A stretch of 64,000 nucleotides of DNA from Miniphocaeibacter halophilus (GCF_016458825.1 NZ_CP066744.1:439001-503000), one strand, 5' to 3'; numbered from the stretch's first letter, positions 18,817 through 28,792 are shown. A program made the numbers and translations. The notes: generated by a model not told the origin, from the sequence alone.

Positions 18817-19557
18817 CTAATTTAATATGTTTTTAGTAATTTCAAATATTTTTTCAACATCTTCAGGCTTAGTGTCCCCTGTTTGAGAATCTATTATAGA
18901 GCTGTAGATATGTGGAATTATTTTTTTAACGCCAGCCTCTACGGCTATCTTTAAAATTTCTTCAAAATTATTTAAATCTATTCCACCTGTTGGCTCTAAA
19001 GCAAAATCATTCTTAGCACAAGCTTCTGCAATATATTTATATTCATCAATACAGGATAGGCCCTTCATTGGAAAAAACTTTATTGATGTACCTCCCATAT
19101 CCTTTAATAAAACTATTGCATCTTCAATTTTAACTTCTACCGGTTCTAGTTTCGAACTTAAAGGTCCTGTTGCAATATTTACATATCCAACTCTTCCAGT
19201 TGGTGAAACAAGGCCATTAATAACAGTTTCATCTTGTTTTAAAACTGATCTAGTAGCACCTACACCGGTAAATACTTGATTTACATGTTGAGGCTGTAAA
19301 ACTTCCGATAATCTAGTAACCATGTTGCTTTGATTTGGGTCTCCCGCTCCCAAACCAACTGATAATGCATTATTTATAGCTTTTTGGTATTTCTTCATAT
19401 CCTCTATAGCTTCTTCGTCTGTTTTATAGTTTTTTGATAAGACCCCTAAAACCACATGACCATCTGCAGCTTTGTAGCAATCTACTGCATTTTCAATTGA
19501 ATTTGCCAACACATTTAAACAAACTCTGCCCTTATAAAATTTAGGATTTTTATTCAT
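18817..19557 (-). CDS. dgaF: KDGP aldolase family protein (DgaF-like)
   Basis: From the ATG at 19557 the protein is 246 residues; GGAGG sits about ten bases upstream, and a GTG six bases earlier is too close. The sequence KGRVCLNVLANSIENA, GVLSKNY, the Lys-containing GTSIKFFPMKGL and LEPTGGID match the aldolase partner of D-glucosaminate pathways (TIGR03581 group). It would split 2-keto-3-deoxygluconate-6-phosphate to pyruvate and glyceraldehyde-3-phosphate. It overlaps the end of the ammonia-lyase gene by 8 bases, so the two are coupled. Confidence 0.85.
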   Translation of the reverse strand: MNKNPKFYKGRVCLNVLANSIENAVDCYKAADGHVVLGVLSKNYKTDEEAIEDMKKYQKAINNALSVGLGAGDPNQSNMVTRLSEVLQPQHVNQVFTGVGATRSVLKQDETVINGLVSPTGRVGYVNIATGPLSSKLEPVEVKIEDAIVLLKDMGGTSIKFFPMKGLSCIDEYKYIAEACAKNDFALEPTGGIDLNNFEEILKIAVEAGVKKIIPHIYSSIIDSQTGDTKPEDVEKIFEITKNILN

Positions 19558-20659
19558 GTACACAATCCTCCATTATATTTTTTAATCTTTTATATATTAT
19601 ATCCATTTCCTCTTGATTTACAGATCTAATATCAAACTCTATTATTCCATTGTTTACATTGTATTCCCTTGTGTAAATAGCAACTTCTCCTGTTTTTAAA
19701 AGGTCCACTATTTTTTTAGCTGAAATTTTATCTGACCCTATTTCAACTTTAGCCCGGAAAATATCCCTACCTGCACCGTCTTGAACTATTGTTGCCTTTA
19801 TACCTTTTATATTATTGAGATTTTCTACAAATGGATTTAGTCTATTTTTTTGACTTTCCCCTGTTTCAGTACCATTTTTTACATATTCTTCCAATGCTAC
19901 TGTTATGCCAAAAATATTATCCTTCCCAATTTTCATAGAACGACCTATTCCATTTGATTGGGCTTGTACCCACTGAATATAAGGGTTTTTACCTACTAGT
20001 AATCCTGAGCTAGGACCTTCTATTCCTTTAGCTCCGCTATAGATTACAATATCTGCACCTAAATTATAATATAGATTTAAGTCCTCTTCTGCTGCTGCAT
20101 CTACTATTAAGGGAATGGAATATTTTCTAGATACAGTAATCATATCCGATACACTTAATATGCTTTTTTGTACAGAGTGATGGCTTTTTATATACATTAA
20201 TGCTGCAGTATTATCAGTAATTTGCATTTCAACTTGCTCAGCGCTACATTGGTTTGAGTAACCTGCTTCTACTACAATACCTCCACCTTGCTCAATCATC
20301 AATTCCACTGAAGTGCCATAATTAACATTATGACCTTTTGGAATAACAATTTCTCTTTTTTCTATTCTATCTGTATATGGATGCATTAAATGGTAATTGT
20401 CCCCTTTTCCTATTAAGGCAGCTACAGATTGTACTATTCCTGCACTTGCTGAAGATACAACTGTAGCAGCCTCAACTTCCAAAAGATTAGCAATATACTT
20501 TCCTATTTTTATTTTCAAATCTTCCATTTCAAAGAAGTTTTGTCCTGCTATTTTTTGCATTTCTGCTACTTTATCGCTGACTTTTGAAACTCCTAGTATG
20601 GTCATTTTACCACTTGCATTAATAACTTTTTTTAAATCGTATTTTTTAAAAATATCCAC
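19550..20659 (-). CDS. dgaE: SelA-like PLP enzyme, D-glucosaminate-6-phosphate ammonia-lyase-like (DgaE)
   Basis: The reading frame is open to an ATG at 20695, but that would overlap the preceding gene by 26 bases and adds residues foreign to the family. The GTG at 20659, with AGGAAG upstream, gives 369 residues beginning MDIFKKYDLKKVINASGKMT, the expected family start. The PLP Lys is in IVIYSGAKGI (about 225-235), the Asp binding the pyridine N in PLIVDAAAEED. DgaE removes ammonia from D-glucosaminate-6-phosphate to give KDG-6-phosphate. It is followed by its partner aldolase. The true substrate here is inferred from family and neighbours. Confidence 0.82.
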   Translation of the reverse strand: MDIFKKYDLKKVINASGKMTILGVSKVSDKVAEMQKIAGQNFFEMEDLKIKIGKYIANLLEVEAATVVSSASAGIVQSVAALIGKGDNYHLMHPYTDRIEKREIVIPKGHNVNYGTSVELMIEQGGGIVVEAGYSNQCSAEQVEMQITDNTAALMYIKSHHSVQKSILSVSDMITVSRKYSIPLIVDAAAEEDLNLYYNLGADIVIYSGAKGIEGPSSGLLVGKNPYIQWVQAQSNGIGRSMKIGKDNIFGITVALEEYVKNGTETGESQKNRLNPFVENLNNIKGIKATIVQDGAGRDIFRAKVEIGSDKISAKKIVDLLKTGEVAIYTREYNVNNGIIEFDIRSVNQEEMDIIYKRLKNIMEDCVHE

Positions 20660-20669
20660 TGTACACTTC

Positions 20670-21776
20670 CTATTTGATTTTATAAATATTTCCATTTATT
20701 ATAGATACTTTAGGAACTATTGTCTTGTTTATTCTTTCTTTATTACCATTGGAATCAATTAGTGTCTTTTCTTTATTTTCCACAGTAAATATAGTAAAAT
20801 CCGCATCAAAACCTAATTCTATACTTCCCTTAGTCTTTAATCTAAATATCTGGGCTGGATTTTTAGTTATCATGTTAATTATTTGTTCTAATGGAATTCC
20901 AATAGATAATGCTTTTTCCATAGTTGTTGCTAAATCATATACCGGACCATTTTCTCTATTTCTATGATATATGTCGGTACTTATGGTTTTACATATCATT
21001 CCATCGGCTATGGCTTTTTTACCAACAGTAAAGTTAAAGCTGTCAGTACCATGTCCTATATCAAAGACTATACCTTTTCTATAGGCCTCCCAAACAAAGT
21101 CCTTAATATTGCCTTCCCTGTCTAAAATTCCATTTAGTTTACCATTATAACAATGGGTTACTATATCTCCACTATCCAGTAATTCTAAAATATCTGCCAA
21201 TTCTGGTGGAGCAGAACCAATATGAACCATTAAAGGAATACCATTTAATTTTTTTTGTAATTTTTTAGCCATTTTCAAAGGTATAGTATCATTATCTCCA
21301 ACTACGCTTTTACTCATTCTAGCCTTAATTCCAACTATAAAATCCGGAAATTCCTTAATTCTTTCTATATTCTTACCTTCATTTACTTTTGATAAATCAG
21401 ATAGTTCATTTTGCTCAACAATTCCATTTTCAGATATATTCATAAGAGCATATACATTTGTTTTATTTTGTTTTGTTAGTTCATAAAACTCCTTAATATT
21501 GTTTTCTCCAGCAGTTCCGGCATCTATTACCGTTGTAACGCCTTTTTTTACTCCTATTTCATCTGGGAAATCATAATATAGTTTCATTTTCTCATAACAA
21601 TGTACATGGGCATCTATCCAACCTGGAGAAATATAATCCCCATCTTCAAGTTCATAGATTTCTTTAGATTTTTCTGTAATGCTCTTTGAAATATTTACAA
21701 TTTTTCCATCCTTTATTCCTATTTCAATTTTCTTATTATTTATCCTTCTAGCATTTTTTATTACTAAGTCTAGCAT
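20670..21776 (-). CDS. Amidohydrolase/deacetylase family metalloenzyme (EF_0837-like)
   Basis: A 368-residue TIM-barrel amidohydrolase. Metal ligands are visible: HxH in GWIDAHVHC (about 56-60), a possible carbamylated Lys in FIVGIKARMSK, His in PLMVHIGSAP and IVTHCYNG, and Asp in KTISTDIYHRN. This subgroup is commonly found next to DgaE/DgaF-like genes and may remove an acyl group from a substituted amino-sugar acid (inference). It lies 10 bases before the dgaE GTG. Confidence 0.8.
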   Translation of the reverse strand: MLDLVIKNARRINNKKIEIGIKDGKIVNISKSITEKSKEIYELEDGDYISPGWIDAHVHCYEKMKLYYDFPDEIGVKKGVTTVIDAGTAGENNIKEFYELTKQNKTNVYALMNISENGIVEQNELSDLSKVNEGKNIERIKEFPDFIVGIKARMSKSVVGDNDTIPLKMAKKLQKKLNGIPLMVHIGSAPPELADILELLDSGDIVTHCYNGKLNGILDREGNIKDFVWEAYRKGIVFDIGHGTDSFNFTVGKKAIADGMICKTISTDIYHRNRENGPVYDLATTMEKALSIGIPLEQIINMITKNPAQIFRLKTKGSIELGFDADFTIFTVENKEKTLIDSNGNKERINKTIVPKVSIINGNIYKIK

Positions 21777-21787
21777 TCTAGCTCCTA

Positions 21788-22873
21788 CTATTCATTAAAT
21801 TTAAATTTACTCCAAGGCTTTACATAGTCTAGTAATATTAACTCATCATCTATAATTTTTCCAACTTTGTTCTTTCTATTATCCTTATGGTCCTCTAAAA
21901 CAATTTGCAATTCATTTTTATATTTACCGAATTTGTCATTTCCTATAACTATATCTCCTCGTTTAAACATCAATTCATTATCGTGAGGGTTGTTGTCTTT
22001 CTCTTTATATTTCTTTCTAACCTCTGTTGAACGAATCATTTGAGATGTAATATCGCCTCTTCTAAAATGTTGATTTTTAAATAATATTTCCTTTTCAACA
22101 TCATTAATATCATCAACTAATTCCACTTTAAAAACAGTTTGATATCTGTTTACTTCAGATAAAGCTTTTAATTCCTCTTCTGACGCATAGGCATTGCCTA
22201 TTATAACGTCATCTATTAATCCTGTAGCAAAAAGATGTTTAGCTTGAACTTCTACCGGAAGCTTTCTATGAATTTCTACAGTTGGTAAACCATCGTTTAT
22301 ATCCCATGGTCCAAAAGTACCAACTTGTGAATTTATAAAGGCAGCAGTTCTAATTCCTTCTTTTTTAAATCTTTCTGAACAAGATGTAAAAAAGTCTAAA
22401 GGTAAAGCAGATCCATCTTGTGGATAAAAATTATGACAACCATATATAAAGGGTTTATTTGGTTGGTATGTTAAAATATTGTTTAAATATGCTACATCAT
22501 TACTCATATTTAATTCAATTATTAAATTATATGGATTAAAAGATAGCATTGCTTCCTTGTTACTATCAAAAGCCACGTCTAATCTAATACCATCTGCTCC
22601 AACTTCACTGAAAAAAGACAAGTCATCATATGAAATTTCTAAAGCATCAAATATATTTGGTGCAATGTCCAAAATAACTTCAAAACCTATTTCTTTTGCA
22701 TAGCCTATTATATTTTTAAATTTATTAAATACTGCTTCTTTTCCGTCTTTAACTTCTAACATACTCATGAAAATACGAGAAAATCCATATTTTGCAGCTA
22801 AATCTAAATATTCTTTATCTTTATTAAAATCACTATTATCCGGATAAACTGACAAACCTAATCTACGTTTCAT
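21788..22873 (-). CDS. MupG/DUF871-type 6-phospho-glycosidase
   Basis: A 361-residue protein of the DUF871 family: N-terminal TIM barrel (1-about 235; starts RRLGLSVYPDNSDFNKDKEYLDLAAKYGFSRIFMSML), with YGCHNFYPQ and GIRTAAFINS, and a C-terminal cyclophilin-like domain (about 245-355; HFRRGDITSQMIRSTEVRKKY, NELMFKRGDIVIGND). The characterised member MupG splits MurNAc-6-phosphate-GlcNAc imported by a PTS. Here no MurQ etherase is in the operon, so the substrate is more likely another 6-phospho-disaccharide. Starts four bases inside the small membrane gene. Confidence 0.85.
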   Translation of the reverse strand: MKRRLGLSVYPDNSDFNKDKEYLDLAAKYGFSRIFMSMLEVKDGKEAVFNKFKNIIGYAKEIGFEVILDIAPNIFDALEISYDDLSFFSEVGADGIRLDVAFDSNKEAMLSFNPYNLIIELNMSNDVAYLNNILTYQPNKPFIYGCHNFYPQDGSALPLDFFTSCSERFKKEGIRTAAFINSQVGTFGPWDINDGLPTVEIHRKLPVEVQAKHLFATGLIDDVIIGNAYASEEELKALSEVNRYQTVFKVELVDDINDVEKEILFKNQHFRRGDITSQMIRSTEVRKKYKEKDNNPHDNELMFKRGDIVIGNDKFGKYKNELQIVLEDHKDNRKNKVGKIIDDELILLDYVKPWSKFKFNE

Positions 22874-23139
22874 ATTTTTGCTCCTCTTTCAAAATCATCT
22901 GCATTTTTTCGAAACTTCCAAGCCATTAATGAAGACGATAATATTGTAAATAGAATTGGAATAAATCTTGTTTTTAAAAACACTCCAATTATTGCTCCTA
23001 CTAACATAAATCCTACTCCTATTAAACTGGTTTTAAATAGGTTTTTATTGGTTAAATATTTTGGCAACAATTCTTTTTCAACTATAATTTGAGATACTAA
23101 AAAAAATATAGTGTAAATAACAAATTCATAAATTTTCAT
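22870..23139 (-). CDS. Small membrane protein of unknown function
   Basis: From the ATG at 23139 (GGTGAT upstream) this is an 89-residue protein with about three hydrophobic segments (about 2-20, 35-55, 59-75) and a charged C-terminus. I do not recognise a family. It sits between the PTS IIC and MupG-like genes, with a strong hairpin just before it, and shares four bases with the next gene. It could be a transporter accessory subunit, but nothing in the sequence proves that. Confidence 0.65.
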   Translation of the reverse strand: MKIYEFVIYTIFFLVSQIIVEKELLPKYLTNKNLFKTSLIGVGFMLVGAIIGVFLKTRFIPILFTILSSSLMAWKFRKNADDFERGAKI

Positions 23140-23151
23140 TTTTATCACCAA

Positions 23152-23176
23152 AAGGGTAATTTATTTAATTACCCTT
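23152..23176 (-). terminator. Intercistronic hairpin after PTS IIC
   Basis: AAGGGTAATT and AATTACCCTT form a perfect 10-bp stem with a 5-base loop 12 bases past the IIC stop; four T follow on the minus strand. It may reduce expression of the catabolic genes or stabilise the IIC message. Confidence 0.55.
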
Positions 23177-23188
23177 CCTTTCATTAGA

Positions 23189-24508
23189 TTACTTAGATGC
23201 TTCCCTTGCTGCTTCCGCTGCTAATTCTTCTTCTTCTTTTTGTACTTGTTGTTTTTCTGCCAGTTTAAAGAATGGATAGTAAATAATCATCGCTATAAAG
23301 AAATTTATTATTACAAGTATTCCTGCAAATACATTCCATTCTGTACTCATCCAAGCCGCAATAGGTGAAATCATGGTAAATGGTAGTTTCATCATCATCC
23401 GAGGAATAATATCCGTTATTGTTACAGCATATGCCAAAATTGTAGTAACCAGTGGTGCTATAACAAATGGAATTCCTAAAATAGGATTCATTACTATTGG
23501 AGCACCAAATATTATAGGCTCATTTATATTGAATAATCCTGGTAAAAATGACAATTTTCCTAAACTCTTATAGTAGTTTGATTTTGAAAACATAAATAAA
23601 ACTACTAAGGCCAGTGTTGTTCCTGCTCCACCAATCCACACAAACCATTGTATAAATTGTTCTGTAAAAATATTTGGTAATTCAGTTGCAGCAACTCCTG
23701 CTGTAAAAGCATCCATGTTTTCTGCTATAGATATATCCCAGAAAGGTCTTATTACTGGAGCCATAATTGCAGGTCCGTGAATTCCAAGTAACCAGAAGAA
23801 ACAAATTAAAAATACTGTTAACAATCCACCGGCTAAACTGTTTCCTGCCAAAATATTCTTCAATGGCATTAATAGTGAACTTAAAAATGCATTAAGGTCA
23901 AAACCCAATATATGTCTAATAGTCCAGAATAATAAAATTACAACTAATGTTGGTATTAAGGCTATAAAAGAATTTAATACCTCTGGTGGAACACCTGCTG
24001 GTAATTTTATAGTAAAATTACGCTCTTTCATAAATCTGTAAATTTCTACTGAAATTAAAGCTGTTACAATAGCACCAAATAGCGATGATGCACTTAATGA
24101 TCCGATGTTTAAGTATCTTCCTGCCGTTATTACACCATCTACATCCTCTAGAACTCTAATTGGCTTAATTGTAGTTATTAAAAACGCCAATACTGCCATC
24201 ATTCCACTAGATAGTGTATCTAGTTTGTAACTTTCAGCCAACGTTGCTGCTATTCCATATGTAGCATAAAGTGCCATTACACCTACTGTAAACCGAAATG
24301 GAATATCTAAAATATCCATATAGGGATCTATTAGGGCTTTTATTGAGTCAATTGGAAAGTTATTAAATATAGTAAAGAATGAACCTACTATGATTAATGG
24401 CATTGTTGCCACTAATCCTTTTCTAACTGCCATCATGTGTCTTTGACCACTAATTTTTCCTGCAATAGGGGCAACTTTCTCTTCCAAAAAATTGATTAGT
24501 TTTTTCAT
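23189..24508 (-). CDS. PTS lactose/cellobiose-type IIC component
   Basis: From the ATG at 24508 (AGGAGGGAG upstream) the protein is 439 residues, normal for this family; a longer frame to 24538 runs into the promoter region and is rejected. About ten membrane segments, with the substrate-site motif FNINEPIIFGAPIVMNP (about 325-342) and early KISGQRHMMAVRKGL. IIC brings in a beta-glucoside-like disaccharide while phosphorylating it. It is the first gene of the operon, behind an operator-covered promoter. Sugar unknown; gene neighbours suggest an amino-sugar disaccharide. Confidence 0.9.
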   Translation of the reverse strand: MKKLINFLEEKVAPIAGKISGQRHMMAVRKGLVATMPLIIVGSFFTIFNNFPIDSIKALIDPYMDILDIPFRFTVGVMALYATYGIAATLAESYKLDTLSSGMMAVLAFLITTIKPIRVLEDVDGVITAGRYLNIGSLSASSLFGAIVTALISVEIYRFMKERNFTIKLPAGVPPEVLNSFIALIPTLVVILLFWTIRHILGFDLNAFLSSLLMPLKNILAGNSLAGGLLTVFLICFFWLLGIHGPAIMAPVIRPFWDISIAENMDAFTAGVAATELPNIFTEQFIQWFVWIGGAGTTLALVVLFMFSKSNYYKSLGKLSFLPGLFNINEPIIFGAPIVMNPILGIPFVIAPLVTTILAYAVTITDIIPRMMMKLPFTMISPIAAWMSTEWNVFAGILVIINFFIAMIIYYPFFKLAEKQQVQKEEEELAAEAAREASK

Positions 24509-24535
24509 CTTTTTCTCCCTCCTTAAGATTAGATT

Positions 24536-24561
24536 CATTATAACATTATAATGTTATAATG
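24536..24561. promoter_or_regulatory. Perfect 26-bp palindromic operator
   Basis: The 26 bases are a perfect palindrome built from the half-site CATTATAACATTA. It lies between the GntR regulator and the PTS operon and covers the promoter spacer and -10 box, a classic repressor site for the adjacent GntR/UTRA protein (inference). Confidence 0.75.
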
Positions 24562-24565
24562 TAAA
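24537..24565 (-). promoter_or_regulatory. Sigma-A promoter of the PTS/dga operon
   Basis: On the minus strand TTTACA (24565-24560) and TATAAT (24542-24537) are separated by exactly 17 bases, a near-consensus housekeeping promoter. Most of it is inside the palindrome. Confidence 0.8.
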
Positions 24566-24590
24566 GCGATTTTGCAAAGCTTTTCTTCCT

Positions 24591-25286
24591 TTAAACCTCG
24601 TACTGTATCTCATATTCTTGTTTATCGGAATTATAGTATGCAATTGACAATTCTACTAGCCTATTTAAATTATCATAGGACTGCCTATGTCTTTCTAACA
24701 CTGTAGGTTTTGTCATTTTTAAAAGTTTTTTACCTTCCTCATCTAATTCCCCTACTTTAAAACTATCCTTAATGTTATAAATTAAAACCCCCTTATCTCT
24801 CAACCAGTTATATAGGGATATATCTTCTTCATTTAATTTTTCATAACCATCAAAATAAGGTAAATAATAGGTAAAAAATATATAGGGTTCGTCATCTAAA
24901 TAATATAACCTAACAAACTTAACTACTTTTTCCCCCATACTTTTTTGTTCTTCTATAATATTAGGATTAGGTATTACCTCAACTGAAATAACCTCTTTTT
25001 TTAAAGTCTTGCCTATATTTTCTAGATAATAGGTAAAGGAGGAGGCCTTTGATAATTTATTAAATGTCCTATTGCTTATTACTTTAGTACCCTTCCCACT
25101 TTTCTTTTCTAAATATCCTTCTTGGCAAAGTATATCTACAGCTCTTCTTATTGTAATTTTACTTACACCATATTTTTTTTCCAATTCTATTTCAGTAGGT
25201 ATATAGTCATCCAAATCATATACTCCATTAAATATATCCTTTTTTATATCATAGGCAACTTCTGCATATAATAATTGTTTGTTCAT
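24591..25286 (-). CDS. GntR-family regulator with UTRA domain
   Basis: From ATG 25286 the protein is 231 residues (GGTGGTT upstream; starts at 25292 and 25298 are possible but crowd the RBS). The N-terminal winged helix (about 1-70; DDYIPTEIELEKKYGVSKITIRRAVDILCQEGYLEKKSGKGTKV) binds DNA. The UTRA domain (about 85-230) with VKFVRLYYLDDEPYIFFTYYLP binds a sugar phosphate. It is directly upstream of the PTS operon on the same strand and probably represses it at the 24536-24561 palindrome. Confidence 0.88.
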   Translation of the reverse strand: MNKQLLYAEVAYDIKKDIFNGVYDLDDYIPTEIELEKKYGVSKITIRRAVDILCQEGYLEKKSGKGTKVISNRTFNKLSKASSFTYYLENIGKTLKKEVISVEVIPNPNIIEEQKSMGEKVVKFVRLYYLDDEPYIFFTYYLPYFDGYEKLNEEDISLYNWLRDKGVLIYNIKDSFKVGELDEEGKKLLKMTKPTVLERHRQSYDNLNRLVELSIAYYNSDKQEYEIQYEV

Positions 25287-25429
25287 AATCATAACCACCT
25301 TTCTTTTTTAGCAAATAACTATATTAAAAATTATATTAATATTTACTTAACTTAGCAATGTTTTATTTTTTTATAGAATAAATAAAAACACTTATCTTTA
25401 ATAATAACATATCTAATATAAAATAAAAA

Positions 25430-25453
25430 AAGAGCAAGGTCTCCCTTGCCCTT
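25430..25453 (-). terminator. Terminator of the str operon
   Basis: AAGAGCAAGG and CCTTGCCCTT form a ten-position stem with one mismatch just past tuf, followed on the minus strand by a seven-T run. Confidence 0.8.
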
Positions 25454-25470
25454 ACCAGTAAAGTTTTGTA

Positions 25471-26664
25471 TTATCCTAAAATCTTAGTTACTACTCCTGC
25501 TCCTACTGTTCTTCCACCTTCTCTTATAGCAAATCTTAATCCTTCTTCTATTGCTATTGGTGTTATTAATTCTATAGTAAATTTAGCATTATCTCCTGGC
25601 ATTACCATTTCTACGCCTTCTTCTAATTGAATATCTCCTGTTACATCTGTTGTTCTAAAGAAGAATTGTGGTCTGTAGCCTGAGAAAAATGGTGTATGTC
25701 TTCCACCTTCATCTTTTGTTAATACATATACTTCTGATTCGAATTTTGTATGTGGTTGAATTGTTCCTGGAGCCGCTAATACTTGTCCTCTTTCGATTTC
25801 TTCTCTTTGTACTCCTCTTAGTAATGCTCCTATGTTATCTCCTGCTTGTGCTTCGTCTAACATTTTCTTGAACATTTCTACTCCAGTTACTACTACTGTT
25901 CTCTTTTCGTCTGTTAAACCTATTATTTCTACGTTGTCTCCTACTTTTACTACTCCTCTTTCTACTCTACCAGTTGCTACTGTTCCTCTTCCTGTTATTG
26001 AGAAAATGTCTTCTACTGGCATTAAGAATGGTTGGTCAACGTCTCTTTCTGGTTCTGGAATATATTCATCTACTGCTTCCATTAATTCTACGATTTTGTC
26101 TCCCCACTCTCCGTCAGGATCTTCTAATGCTTTTAATGCAGATCCTACTACGATTGGTGCGTTGTCTCCATCATAATCATATTCGTTTAATAGATCTCTT
26201 ACTTCCATTTCTACTAATTCTATTAATTCTGGATCATCTACTTGGTCTTCTTTGTTTAAGAATACTGCAATTTTTGGTATTCCTACTTGTCTTCCAAGTA
26301 ATATATGTTCTCTTGTTTGTGGCATTGGACCATCTGCTGCAGATACTACTAGTATTGCTCCGTCCATTTGTGCTGCTCCTGTAATCATGTTCTTTACATA
26401 GTCAGCATGGCCTGGACAGTCTACGTGTGCGTAGTGTCTTTTTGGAGTTTCATATTCTACGTGAGAAGTTGATATTGTTATACCTCTTTCTCTTTCTTCT
26501 GGAGCCTTGTCTATATTTGCATAGTCAACAAATTCTCCACTTCCAAATCTTTTATTTAATACTAGTGTGATTGCTGCTGTTGTTGTTGTTTTACCATGGT
26601 CTACGTGACCTATTGTTCCTATATTTACGTGCGGTTTCGTTCTTTCAAATTTTTCTTTTCCCAT
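25471..26664 (-). CDS. tuf: Elongation factor Tu
   Basis: A 397-residue EF-Tu of normal length, bringing aminoacyl-tRNA to the ribosome. GTPase motifs: GHVDHGKTT (G1), RGITI (G2), DCPGHADY (G3), NKED (G4) and GSALKAL (G5). Domains 2 and 3 end in [16 protein letters not shown]. Last gene of rpsL-rpsG-fusA-tuf. Codon use looks strongly biased, as expected for a highly expressed gene; this bias produces long shadow frames on the other strand. Confidence 0.98.
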   Translation of the reverse strand: MGKEKFERTKPHVNIGTIGHVDHGKTTTTAAITLVLNKRFGSGEFVDYANIDKAPEERERGITISTSHVEYETPKRHYAHVDCPGHADYVKNMITGAAQMDGAILVVSAADGPMPQTREHILLGRQVGIPKIAVFLNKEDQVDDPELIELVEMEVRDLLNEYDYDGDNAPIVVGSALKALEDPDGEWGDKIVELMEAVDEYIPEPERDVDQPFLMPVEDIFSITGRGTVATGRVERGVVKVGDNVEIIGLTDEKRTVVVTGVEMFKKMLDEAQAGDNIGALLRGVQREEIERGQVLAAPGTIQPHTKFESEVYVLTKDEGGRHTPFFSGYRPQFFFRTTDVTGDIQLEEGVEMVMPGDNAKFTIELITPIAIEEGLRFAIREGGRTVGAGVVTKILG

Positions 26665-26678
26665 TGATATCCTCCTGA

Positions 26679-28760
26679 CTATTTATCTGTATTTTTATCG
26701 CCAAGTACTTCATCTGCAATTGAAGCAGGTACTTTTTCATAATGATCAAATTGCATTGAATAAGTTGCTCTACCTTGTGTATTTGAACGTAGATCTGTTG
26801 CATATCCAAACATTTCTGATAATGGTACATATGCATCTAAAATGTGAACTCCGTTTTTAGGATCCATTCCTTGAATTTTACCTCTTCTTGAGTTAACATC
26901 TCCCATAACATCTCCTAAATATTCATCAGGAGTAGTTATTTCAACTTTTTCCATAGGTTCTAATAATGTTGGACCTGCCTTAGCAAGTGCTGATCTTAAA
27001 GCCATTGAACCAGCTATTTTAAATGCCATTTCTGATGAGTCTACATCATGATATGATCCATCATACAAGGTAACCTTAATATCAAGTACTGGGTATCCAC
27101 CTAAAATACCTGATTGTGCTGCTTCTTCAATACCTTCTTGAACTGATCCTATATATTCTTTAGGAATAGCTCCTCCAACTATTGCATTAACAAATTCAAA
27201 GCCTTTGCCTGGTTCTTGTGGTTCAACTCTAATCTTAGCATGACCATATTGTCCACGACCACCGGATTGTTTTACATATTTTCCTTCAGCTTCTGCTTCT
27301 TTAGTAATTGACTCTCTATAGGATACTTGAGGATTACCAATATTAGCTTCAACTTTGAATTCTCTTAATAATCTATCAACTATTATTTCTAAGTGTAGTT
27401 CACCCATACCTGAAATTATAGTTTGTCCTGTTTCCTCATCTGTATGAGTTGTGAAAGTAGGATCTTCTTCAGATAATTTTTGTAAAGCTATACTCATTTT
27501 TTCTTGAGATGCTTTTGTTTTTGGTTCTATTGCTACGGAAATAACCGGTTCTGGGAATTCCATTTTTTCCAAAATAATTTGGTTGTTTGCATCACATAAT
27601 GTATCCCCTGTACCTGTATCTTTAAGTCCTACAGCTGCAGCAATATCTCCTGCATAAACAGTATCTATTTCTTCTCTCTTATTGGCATGCATCATCAGTA
27701 TACGTCCCATTCTCTCTCTTTTGCCCTTTGAGGAGTTATAAACGTAACTACCAGCATCTAATTTACCGGAATAAACTCTAAAATAGGTTAATTTTCCAAC
27801 AAATGGATCTGTTACTACTTTAAATGCTAAAGCAGCAAAAGGTTCATCGTCACTTGATTTTCTTTCTATTTCTTCGTCTGTATTTGGGTCTGTACCCTTA
27901 ATTGATGGTACATCCAATGGTGAAGGCATGAAGTCAATAATTGCATCAAGTAAAGGTTGAACACCTTTATTCTTATATGCAGAACCACATAATACTGGAT
28001 TCATTGATAAATTAATTGTAGCTGTCTTAATAGCTCTTTTAATTTCTTCTTCTGTAATTTCTTCACCTTCTAAATATTTCATCATAACATCTTCGTCATG
28101 ATCAGCAATATTTTCAAGTAAATTATTTCTATATTCTTCTGCTAACTCTTTTAAGTCATCAGGTATTTCTGTTATATCAATATCTGTTCCTAGGTCATTT
28201 TTATAAACTGTAGCCTTCATAGTGATTAAATCAACTACTCCTACGAATTTATCTTCACTTCCTATTGGAATTTCTATAGGTACAGGATTTGCACCTAGTT
28301 TATCTCTTATTGTTTTTATTGATTCAAAATAATCCGCCCCAGTTGCATCCATTTTATTAATAAAACAGATTCTTGGAACTCCATATTTATCCGCTTGTCT
28401 CCAAACAGTTTCAGATTGTGGTTCTACACCACTTTTAGCATCAAATAAGGCTATAGCACTATCTAAAACCCTCAATGATCTTTCAACTTCAACTGTAAAG
28501 TCAACGTGTCCTGGAGTATCAATTATATTGATTCTATTATCTTTCCATATACAAGTTGTTGCAGCAGATGTTATAGTGATACCTTTTTCTTGCTCTTGAA
28601 CCATCCAGTCCATTTGAGCAGCACCATCATGAGTATCACCTATTTTATGGATTTTACCAGTATAATATAGTATACGCTCTGTAGTTGTTGTTTTACCAGC
28701 ATCTATATGAGCCATTATCCCTATATTTCTAGTATTGGCTAAAGAATATTCTCTTCCCAT
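26679..28760 (-). CDS. fusA: Elongation factor G
   Basis: A 693-residue EF-G, normal length, which drives translocation on the ribosome. GTPase motifs: [13 protein letters not shown] (G1), RGIT-type switch (EKGITITSA), DTPGHVDF (G3) and NKMDATG (G4). Domain IV has [12 protein letters not shown] and [14 protein letters not shown]. It lies between rpsG and tuf, 14 bases before tuf. Confidence 0.98.
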   Translation of the reverse strand: MGREYSLANTRNIGIMAHIDAGKTTTTERILYYTGKIHKIGDTHDGAAQMDWMVQEQEKGITITSAATTCIWKDNRINIIDTPGHVDFTVEVERSLRVLDSAIALFDAKSGVEPQSETVWRQADKYGVPRICFINKMDATGADYFESIKTIRDKLGANPVPIEIPIGSEDKFVGVVDLITMKATVYKNDLGTDIDITEIPDDLKELAEEYRNNLLENIADHDEDVMMKYLEGEEITEEEIKRAIKTATINLSMNPVLCGSAYKNKGVQPLLDAIIDFMPSPLDVPSIKGTDPNTDEEIERKSSDDEPFAALAFKVVTDPFVGKLTYFRVYSGKLDAGSYVYNSSKGKRERMGRILMMHANKREEIDTVYAGDIAAAVGLKDTGTGDTLCDANNQIILEKMEFPEPVISVAIEPKTKASQEKMSIALQKLSEEDPTFTTHTDEETGQTIISGMGELHLEIIVDRLLREFKVEANIGNPQVSYRESITKEAEAEGKYVKQSGGRGQYGHAKIRVEPQEPGKGFEFVNAIVGGAIPKEYIGSVQEGIEEAAQSGILGGYPVLDIKVTLYDGSYHDVDSSEMAFKIAGSMALRSALAKAGPTLLEPMEKVEITTPDEYLGDVMGDVNSRRGKIQGMDPKNGVHILDAYVPLSEMFGYATDLRSNTQGRATYSMQFDHYEKVPASIADEVLGDKNTDK

Positions 28761-28792
28761 AAATGTTTTTTACTCCTTCCTAACTACAGAAA

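Noticed and set aside
25668-26384. Long reading frames opposite tuf
   Set aside because: They are caused by the strong codon bias of tuf; translations are low-complexity Leu/Ser runs and match no protein type.
26645-26836. Minus-strand frame covering the fusA-tuf junction
   Set aside because: It overlaps the real ends of fusA and the RBS of tuf in another frame and is low-complexity.
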